In this document: positions 58,533 through 64,000 of the stretch, piece after piece
How the letters are laid out: every line of letters starts with the position of its first letter
How positions within the stretch are numbered: position 1 is the stretch's first letter
DNA from: Palsa-504 sp963705835
Lineage (GTDB): Bacteria; Actinomycetota; Actinomycetes; Streptosporangiales; Streptosporangiaceae
Reading direction: 5' to 3'
DNA length: 64,000 bases
NCBI GenBank assembly: GCA_963705835.1
Contig: CAVPLC010000054.1
Span: 1 to 64,000, forward strand
The notes under the pieces: generated by a model
Database searches by the model: none
The model's input: the letters and a program-made list of their open reading frames with translations, nothing else
What the model was told of the DNA's origin: nothing
Program-made: the position numbers and the translations under genes

Positions 58533-58871
58533 TCAGCTCGCGGTCTCGGCGCTGTCCATGGATTCGCTGGCGGTGGGCATGTCGGCGCTGGCCCTGTTCG
58601 CGTTGGCGATGCGGCGGGCCAGCAGGCTGTCCTTGCCCCGCGCGTCGAGATCGGCGAGCAGGACGGCGATCGCCTCGCGGACGATCCGGCCGCGGTCGGC
58701 CGCGGCACCGTAGCGCAGCAGCGCGAGCCGGGCGCGTTCCAGGTCAATCAGTTCCTCTGGGGACAGGTAGACGGTGATCTTCTGGGGGTGCTTCTCCCGG
58801 CCGCTGGCCCGGCGCTGGTCGCCGCCGTCCGGACCGGGTGCGGCGGGTCTGCAGGAGTTCCGCGACCCCAG
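58533..58871 (-). CDS. ParA-associated ribbon-helix-helix-like small protein, CTG start
   Basis: 112 aa in a frame missed by simple ORF calling. Its core EKHPQKITVYLSPEELIDLERARLALL and RGRIVREAIAVLLADLDARG has the pattern of a conserved actinobacterial protein between parA and scpA that resembles RHH DNA-binding proteins. No ATG, GTG or TTG is present in frame; CTG 58871 has GGAGGG 9 nt upstream, inside the parA end, and a TAA lies just before. A CTG start, or a base error in a GTG, is inferred. Function unknown; DNA binding in segregation is plausible. Confidence 0.75.
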   Translation of the reverse strand: MGSRNSCRPAAPGPDGGDQRRASGREKHPQKITVYLSPEELIDLERARLALLRYGAAADRGRIVREAIAVLLADLDARGKDSLLARRIANANRASADMPTASESMDSAETAS

Positions 58872-58877
58872 GCAGGC

Positions 58878-59771
58878 TTACCCTCCGTGATCGGCCCCTG
58901 CCTCCCGCCACCGCCCCAGTACCTCCTTGGCCAGCTCCCGGTAGGAATTCGCCCCCATTGACCCGGAATCGAAGCTGGTAATAGGCTCTCCCGCCACCGT
59001 AGCGTCCGGGAACCTCACCGTGCGGTTGATTACGGTATGAAAAACCTTGTCGCCGAAACCATTGACGATGCTGGCCAGGACCTCACGGGTGTGAAGCGTC
59101 CGCGAGTCGTACATTGTCGCCAGAAGGCCATCAATCGTTAGCTTGGTGTTCAGGCGGCGCGACACCTTGTCGATGGTCTCCATCAGCAGCGCCACGCCGC
59201 GCATCGCGAAGTACTCGCACTCCAGCGGGATGACCACGCCGTCGGCGGCCGCGAGCGCGTTGATGGTGAGCAGGCCGAGCGACGGCTGGCAGTCGATCAT
59301 GATCACGTCGTAGTCGGGCACCAGCGGCTCGAGCACCCCGCCGAGCACGTACTCGCGGCCGACCTCGTGGACGAGCTGGACTTCGGCGCCGGACAGGTCG
59401 ATGTTGCTCGGCAGCAGGTCCATGCCGTTGACGCCGGTCTTGTACAGCACGTCGTGCGCGGTGACGTCGCGCTCCATGAGCAGGTTGTAGATCGTGCTGT
59501 CGATGTCGTGCGGCTGGATGCCCAGCCCGACCGACAGCGCTCCCTGCGGGTCGAAGTCGACGAGCAGTACCCGGCGCCCCTGCTCGGCCAGGGCCGCGCC
59601 GAGGTTGATCGTGGTGGTCGTCTTGCCGACGCCGCCCTTCTGGTTGCAGACGGCGACCGTCCGCGCGGGGCCGTGCTCCATCAGCGGCTCCGGGTCGGGG
59701 AAGGCCGAGAGGGGCCTCCCGGTCGGCCCCAGTTCTCCTGCCTGGGGCTCTGTCATACGTGATGCTGCCAC
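58878..59771 (-). CDS. ParA-family chromosome partitioning ATPase
   Basis: 297 aa. Deviant Walker A CNQKGGVGKTTT, switch segment VDFDPQG, Walker B IMIDCQPSLGLLTINAL. It is the ParA (Soj) like protein linked to scpAB in actinobacteria, distinct from the ParA-ParB pair near the origin; no parB gene is adjacent. GTG 59771 has AGGAGG 9 nt upstream. Confidence 0.93.
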   Translation of the reverse strand: MAASRMTEPQAGELGPTGRPLSAFPDPEPLMEHGPARTVAVCNQKGGVGKTTTTINLGAALAEQGRRVLLVDFDPQGALSVGLGIQPHDIDSTIYNLLMERDVTAHDVLYKTGVNGMDLLPSNIDLSGAEVQLVHEVGREYVLGGVLEPLVPDYDVIMIDCQPSLGLLTINALAAADGVVIPLECEYFAMRGVALLMETIDKVSRRLNTKLTIDGLLATMYDSRTLHTREVLASIVNGFGDKVFHTVINRTVRFPDATVAGEPITSFDSGSMGANSYRELAKEVLGRWREAGADHGG

Positions 59772-59894
59772 CAGCGCTAACCTCCTGGGCTATGACCGCG
59801 AGGTTGGCCCACGGAACCTGGGTTGAGACTCTAGGCCCTGGACCTGGTGCCGGCAAGCTGACGCGCCGTTTGCGCCCGATATCCACCTGCGGGC

Positions 59895-61151
59895 TTAGCG
59901 GCGGAACTGGGATGTGGCCGGCTGGGTGCCGACGACGTTGGCCACGCAGCGGAAGGTGCGCGTCCCGCTGTCGAAGGCGGCCTCGGTGGGAGGCAGCACC
60001 TCGATCTGCCATGAGCTGACCGGTATCCGCTGTGCCGTGATCCGCCGCGAGGCGAGCAGGACACGCATCGAGCAGACCGCTTTGACGGTGGGGTTCTCCG
60101 CCAGGATCGGCTGGTCGAAGGTTCGCGCGCCGGCGGGCATGATCGCGATCGCGAACGTCTCCCAGTAGTGCGGCTCGCTGCAGGGCAGGGGTGCGGCGCT
60201 GACGACGCCGGAGATCTCCACCAGCCCGGCAAAGCATTCGGGGTAGGCCGGGCAGCGCGCCGCGGCCAGGTGAAGCGACGCGGCCGGGCATCCGATGCGC
60301 ACGGTCGCGACGCCGAACGCGCCGACCGGGGCCGGGCCGCTCTCGGGGCTGCTGTTCTGGCGGTCGGCGGCGGTGCCGCCTGTGCCCGGCGCGGTGTGGT
60401 GCGGGAGCAGGCAGACGCCGATGATGACGGCGGCCACGAGGATGACCAGGGCGGCGGCCGCGCCGACGAGCAACGTCGCGGGGCGGCGGCGGGCCGGGGC
60501 CGGTCCCCAGGCCGCGTGCCGACCTAGGCCCGCGCCGGTGCCGGGCGCTGCGGCGGGCGGACCGGTCCCGAAGGCTTCCGGACGGCTGCCGGAGGGGTCG
60601 GTGGTCGGATCGCCGGGGTAAACCGGGCCTGTGTGCGGGGCCTGCGGCGCGGCGAGCGGGGCGCCGGCGTCGAGGCCGATGAGCGCGTCGCGGAACGCGG
60701 CGGCGGTTTGCGGCCGGGCGGCAGGGTCGGGCGACAGGGTCCGGCGCAGCAGCGCCATGAACTCCGGCGGGGTACCCGGCACGTCGTCCACCGGCTTGTC
60801 GTGCAGCGACACGATCGTGGCCAGGCTCGGTGTCTTCCCGTCGGCCGCGAAGCGCGGCGGCCGGCCAGCAGCGCGTACAGGGTGGCCGCGAGGGAGTAGA
60901 TGTCGGCGACGGCCGTCGGCTCCTCGTCCCGGAAGCTCTCCGGCGCGCAGAACGCCGGGGTGAGCGCGTCGCGGGACGCGGTTCTGCTCGCCGCCGGCCG
61001 CGATGATGGAGGCCAGCCCGAAGTCCGACAGTCCGACGATGCCGTAGCGGTTCACCAGGATGTTCGCGGGCTTGATGTCGCGGTGCAGCACGCCGGCCAG
61101 GTGCGCCGCGGCGAGTCCGCTATGCCCGGGAATGTCCGGTGCCGTGACCAC
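59895..61151 (-). pseudogene. Ser/Thr protein kinase lacking the N-lobe, with extracellular septum-formation-type domain
   Basis: Begins VVTAPDIPGHSG, like the usual start of actinomycete PASTA-less kinases (PDIPGYTDL), then jumps to LAAAHLAGVLHRDIKPANIL. The glycine loop, catalytic Lys and helix C are missing, about 130 codons. The catalytic loop HRDIKPAN and DFG remain, but two more indels (an insertion near 60975-60982 and a deletion near 60855-60866) throw the APE region out of frame. One membrane segment follows (VGAAAALVILVAAVIIGVCL), then an outer domain with CSEPHYWETF and VCSMRVLL. A -10 TAGGCT (61159-61164) gives a leaderless start. It cannot be an active kinase as written. Confidence 0.8.
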
Positions 61152-61242
61152 GATCGGCAGCCTAGCCCGGTCTCAGGGGACCTGCTCGCCCATCCCGGGA
61201 CCTCGCGGCTTCGGGCACCGCGAGGCCCGGGACAGGCGCCGA

Positions 61243-61992
61243 TCAGCAGCCGTCGTAGGCGGACCAGTTGGACTGGCCGCCCGCGGCCAGGGCGTTGGCG
61301 AACACCTGGTTCTGCTCGGCCACGCTGGCGTGACCGAAGTCAGCCGGGGAACCGCCGTACGCGGCCCAGGTCCCGGCGCTGAACTGGTACAGGCCGTAGT
61401 GGCCGGTCGCGTTCATGACCTGGGACTGGCCGCCGGACTCGCGGGCGACCACGCACTGGCCGAACGCCCCGCCGGGCGCGCCACCAGAGTAGGCACTCGC
61501 CGCCAGCCCCGGGGCGGCCGGCAGGGACGCCGGGCCAGCGGGCGCCGCGGCGGCCGGGGCCGGCGGCGCAGACGGCCCGAGCAGGCCGGGCGCGGCCGGG
61601 ATCTTGGCCGGCTTGACAGGGACCCGCAGAACCTGCCCGGGCTCGATCACGTTCGCCCAGTGGATCTTGCCGCGGTTGGCCCAGTACAGCACCGGCCACG
61701 CGTTCGGGTTGTGATAGACCCGCCCGGCTATCAAGGACAGCGAGTCGTTGGCCCGGACGGTGTACGTGGCCGGGCTGGCCGGCCGGTACGCGGTGTCGGC
61801 GGCCACGGCGTGATGCGTGACGGCCTGGGCGGCCGGAGTTTCGGCCAGCGCCTGCGGCGACAAGCAGATCGCCGCGGCCACGCCGGCTAGCGCGGCGGGC
61901 GCGGTGGCACTCGGCAGTCGGTGCGGGAGTCGGATACGTGACGGCTTCCTGTGGCAGCCCAAAGGGCTCCTCTCCGTGAAGGGCGCGCTCAC
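61243..61992 (-). CDS. secreted LysM-Rpf (resuscitation-promoting factor-type) protein
   Basis: 249 aa. Signal peptide (hydrophobic part about 27-50, cleavage near ALAETPA), LysM peptidoglycan-binding domain (YTVRANDSLSLIAGRVY ... ANVIEPGQVLRVP), Pro/Ala linker and C-terminal transglycosylase-like Rpf domain with the catalytic Glu in CVVARESGGQ and YGLYQFSAGTW. It cleaves peptidoglycan outside the cell and supports growth resumption. GTG 61992 is the longest start; TTG ten codons in has GGAG upstream. Confidence 0.92.
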   Translation of the reverse strand: MSAPFTERSPLGCHRKPSRIRLPHRLPSATAPAALAGVAAAICLSPQALAETPAAQAVTHHAVAADTAYRPASPATYTVRANDSLSLIAGRVYHNPNAWPVLYWANRGKIHWANVIEPGQVLRVPVKPAKIPAAPGLLGPSAPPAPAAAAPAGPASLPAAPGLAASAYSGGAPGGAFGQCVVARESGGQSQVMNATGHYGLYQFSAGTWAAYGGSPADFGHASVAEQNQVFANALAAGGQSNWSAYDGC

Positions 61993-62205
61993 CGGGACGG
62001 CGGCACAACGTGCGTGCTGCCTTCCGAGCGCCTGGCATCCGGGGAGCCTAACGGGTGAAGATCCGGCAGATGGTGCAAATTGCCCAGAACTCGTTAAATC
62101 GGTTTTTGGGTGCTAAACTGCCGGATCAATGCCACAGGAGACGCACTGTTCACTCTGGTCTCCGCGGGTTTCACGTAGTGATGGCTACTTAAGCGGTTTC
62201 GGTGG
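61993..62205 (-). promoter_or_regulatory. structured leader/promoter region upstream of the Rpf gene
   Basis: A perfect 10-bp inverted repeat GATCCGGCAG / CTGCCGGATC (62060-62069 and 62118-62127) encloses 48 nt of AT-rich sequence. A -10-like TAGGCT on the minus strand (62045-62050) follows it. rpf genes in actinobacteria are often controlled by structured RNA, but no known class can be asserted here. Confidence 0.45.
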
Positions 62206-63783
62206 TTACTCTAAGTCGTCGAGGGTCTTGAGTTCCCGGCGCATGACCTTGCCCGTGGAGGTCTTGGGCAGGTCCGGCACGAATCGGACCGAGCGCGGCC
62301 GCTTGTAGGCGGCCAGGTGCGGCCGGCAGTGCTCGATGATCTCTTCCTCGGTCGCCGCCGCACCGGGGCGGAGCACCACGTAGGCGCGGGCCAGTTCACC
62401 GAGGGTCTCGTCCGGCACCGAACCGACGGCGACCATGGCCACCGCGGGATGGGCGGCGACGACCCGCTCGATCTCCGCCGGGTAGACGTTGAACCCGCCC
62501 GTGATGATCAGGTCTTTCCTGCGGTCCACGATGAAGTAGTGACCCTCGTCGTCGCGTGAGGCGATGTCACCGGTGTGCATCCAACCGTCCGGCTCGATCG
62601 CGGCCCGGGTGGCCTGCTCGTTGCCGTAGTAGCCGAGCATGACCAGCGGGCCGCGGACCATCAGCTCGCCGGGCTCGCCGTCGGGGACCGTGACCCTCGC
62701 GTCGCCGAGGGCGGCGATCCGGGCCTCCAGGCCGGGAAGGGCGAAGCCGATGGAGCCGTGGACGTTCGGCATGTAGCTGCAGTTGCTGGTGCCGGCCCCG
62801 CCGAGCTCGGTCATGCCCCACAGTTCCAGCAGCGGGGCACCCGACCTTTGCTCCCACTCGGCCATCTTGGCCACCGGCATGGTCTGGCCGCCGACCGCGG
62901 ACATCCGCAGCGAGGACAGGTGGGGGTCGGCGCCGGGCAGGGACGGGTCGGCCAGCATCATCGCGTACATGGTGGGCACGCCGTCGAACACCGTCACCTT
63001 CTGGCGCTCGATCTCCGCCAGGGCCACGGCCGGATCGAAGCGCTCCATCATCACCAGCGTGGCCCCGGACATGAACGTGCCGTTCATGACGATGTTGCCG
63101 TAGACGTGCGGCAGCGGCAGGGCGTTGAGCATCACGTCACGTTCGGTCCGGGTCTGGACCGCGAACAGCGCGGCGGTGTTCAGGAAGACGGCCCGGTGCG
63201 ACTGCATGGCGCCCTTGGGGTGACCGGTGGTGCCGGAGGTATAGCCGATCGTCGACAGGTCGGCCGGGGCGGGCCTTGGCGTGTCTTGTCTTGCTGGGGG
63301 ACTGTTCAGCAGGTCCTCGAACACGGTCACGTCGCTGTCGGCCGGGTCGAAGCTGATGACCCGGCGCAGCGTGGGCACGGACCGGGTCAGGCCCACGATC
63401 ACCTCGGCCTTCTCCCCCGCGGTGAAGATCGCCGCCGCGCCGCAGTCGTTGAGCACGAAGGCCACTTCTTCCGGGGTGAGCATCACGTTGATCGGGTTGA
63501 CCACGGCCCCGGCGCGCAGCGCGGCGTGGTAGGCGACCACCCACTCCCAGCGGTTGGGCGAGTACAGCGAGACGCGGTCCCCCGGCCGGACGCCAAGTTC
63601 CTGCAGGCCGCCCGCCACCCGGTCGCACAGGTCATGCAGCTCCTGGTAGGTCAGGGTCCGCGCGGTGGCGACCAGGGCCGGCTTGGACCCGAAACGCTGC
63701 GCCGCGCGCGGCACGATCAACCCCAGGTCGGCCTGGATGGAGCTCGTGCCGGCCAGCCTCTGGTCGATGGTCGCCTCGGCCAT
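62206..63783 (-). CDS. acyl-CoA synthetase / AMP-dependent ligase
   Basis: 525 aa ANL-superfamily ligase that activates a carboxylate as acyl-AMP and transfers it to CoA. P-loop YTSGTTGHPKG, motif LELWGMTELGG, YGNEQAT..DGWMHTGDIA, DLIITGGFNVYPAEIE and the C-terminal catalytic Lys in KTSTGKVMR are all present. ATG 63783 has GGGGAGGACC just upstream and is preferred to an ATG frame 60 nt longer. The MarR-type gene ends 10 bp upstream. Chain length or aromatic specificity cannot be told. Confidence 0.94.
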   Translation of the reverse strand: MAEATIDQRLAGTSSIQADLGLIVPRAAQRFGSKPALVATARTLTYQELHDLCDRVAGGLQELGVRPGDRVSLYSPNRWEWVVAYHAALRAGAVVNPINVMLTPEEVAFVLNDCGAAAIFTAGEKAEVIVGLTRSVPTLRRVISFDPADSDVTVFEDLLNSPPARQDTPRPAPADLSTIGYTSGTTGHPKGAMQSHRAVFLNTAALFAVQTRTERDVMLNALPLPHVYGNIVMNGTFMSGATLVMMERFDPAVALAEIERQKVTVFDGVPTMYAMMLADPSLPGADPHLSSLRMSAVGGQTMPVAKMAEWEQRSGAPLLELWGMTELGGAGTSNCSYMPNVHGSIGFALPGLEARIAALGDARVTVPDGEPGELMVRGPLVMLGYYGNEQATRAAIEPDGWMHTGDIASRDDEGHYFIVDRRKDLIITGGFNVYPAEIERVVAAHPAVAMVAVGSVPDETLGELARAYVVLRPGAAATEEEIIEHCRPHLAAYKRPRSVRFVPDLPKTSTGKVMRRELKTLDDLE

Positions 63784-63793
63784 GGTCCTCCCC

Positions 63794-64000
63794 TTAGTGC
63801 TTCGCGCTATCGCCATGTACGCGCGAGGCCGCCGGCTTGTCAATAGCTGCTGCCACGGGCTCGAGGGTGACGGTTTCGGCGCCTGCGGTCGCCCGGTCGA
63901 GCAGCGCGGCCAGCTCGCGGCACTGCTCGGCGGTCAGGTGCGCGCCGAGGTGCCGGTGGATGGCCTCCCGGTAGACCGGCCAGGCGCGCCGGAGTGCGTC
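63794..64000 (-). CDS. MarR-family regulator, C-terminal part (runs off window)
   Basis: The last 68 codons of a reading frame that continues past the window: ALRRAWPVYREAIHRHLGAHLTAEQCRELAALLDR matches the C-terminal dimerisation helix of MarR regulators, then a short tail to TAA. It is 10 bp upstream of the acyl-CoA ligase gene in the same direction, so it probably controls that gene. Confidence 0.7.
   Translation of the reverse strand, partial: DALRRAWPVYREAIHRHLGAHLTAEQCRELAALLDRATAGAETVTLEPVAAAIDKPAASRVHGDSAKH

Noticed and set aside
61993..62205. ydaO (c-di-AMP) riboswitch
   Set aside because: Only a faint resemblance at the 3' side; the conserved 5' half is not visible. Reported only as a possible structured leader.

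Overview
The window is high-GC chromosomal DNA from a filamentous-type actinomycete. The evidence is an rrn operon with the actinobacterial 23S insertion (about 1600-1730), the actinomycete order of housekeeping genes, Scr1-type helix-turn-helix regulators with a DUF397 partner, a DUF574/Methyltransf_19 protein, a LysM-Rpf protein and several promoters that look leaderless. Order-level placement (Streptosporangiales-like) is inference. No tRNA, CRISPR array, complete insertion sequence or prophage was seen.

Layout. 1-5300 holds a minus-strand rrn operon (23S cut by the window edge, spacer, 16S, leader, two promoters). 5707-16346 is one long minus-strand transcription unit, argC-argJ-argB-argD-argF-argR-argG-argH-mpg-tyrS, covering the arginine pathway, its repressor, a DNA glycosylase and tyrosyl-tRNA synthetase; the first five arg genes and argR are joined by 1-4 nt stop/start overlaps. 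16525-20058 has a small lipoprotein and two paralogous membrane diguanylate cyclases. 20059-20630 carries three tandem copies of a seven-codon reading frame, each with its own ribosome binding site, beside an MFS exporter. 22014-29404 is the translation cluster infC-rpmI-rplT-trmH-like-histidine kinase-pheS-pheT. 29758-38585 is an envelope region: a DrrA/DrrB-like ABC exporter, two large polytopic proteins, a UDP-glucuronate decarboxylase-like epimerase, a family 2 glycosyltransferase, a methyltransferase and a TSUP permease. 38675-52482 is accessory: quinone oxidoreductase/DUF2000/RraA-like operon opposite an AraC regulator, a secreted serine protease, an aldo/keto reductase, the Scr1/DUF397/methyltransferase group, an RsbW-like ATPase, small methyltransferases and a DUF5302 protein. 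52572-59771 is a conserved minus-strand run parA-(ribbon-helix-helix-like gene)-scpA-scpB-rluB-aroH-tyrA-cmk-der. The right end has a damaged Ser/Thr kinase, a LysM-Rpf cell-wall hydrolase, an acyl-CoA ligase and the end of a MarR-type regulator.

Quality warning. At least ten conserved genes are interrupted by single-base indels, nearly all one-base insertions (argH, argC, second diguanylate cyclase, ABC permease, glycosyltransferase, quinone oxidoreductase, a methyltransferase, cmk, kinase, a lipoprotein). In each case removing or adding one base restores a full-length family member and, where a neighbour is close, a 4-nt stop/start overlap. Because this hits essential genes such as cmk, uncorrected sequencing error is the simplest explanation; such genes are annotated at their restored extent and labelled frameshifted.

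Most interesting. The tandem MRESSWG micro-ORFs (20457-20618) are the best candidate for something undescribed. Also worth attention are a G-rich palindromic repeat family, one copy of which lies in frame inside argJ and another where the trmH-like gene should start; a 28-bp AT-rich word shared by argC and the ABC permease 3' flank; the ATC start and leader hairpin of infC; and a perfect 10-bp inverted repeat upstream of the RsbW-like gene.
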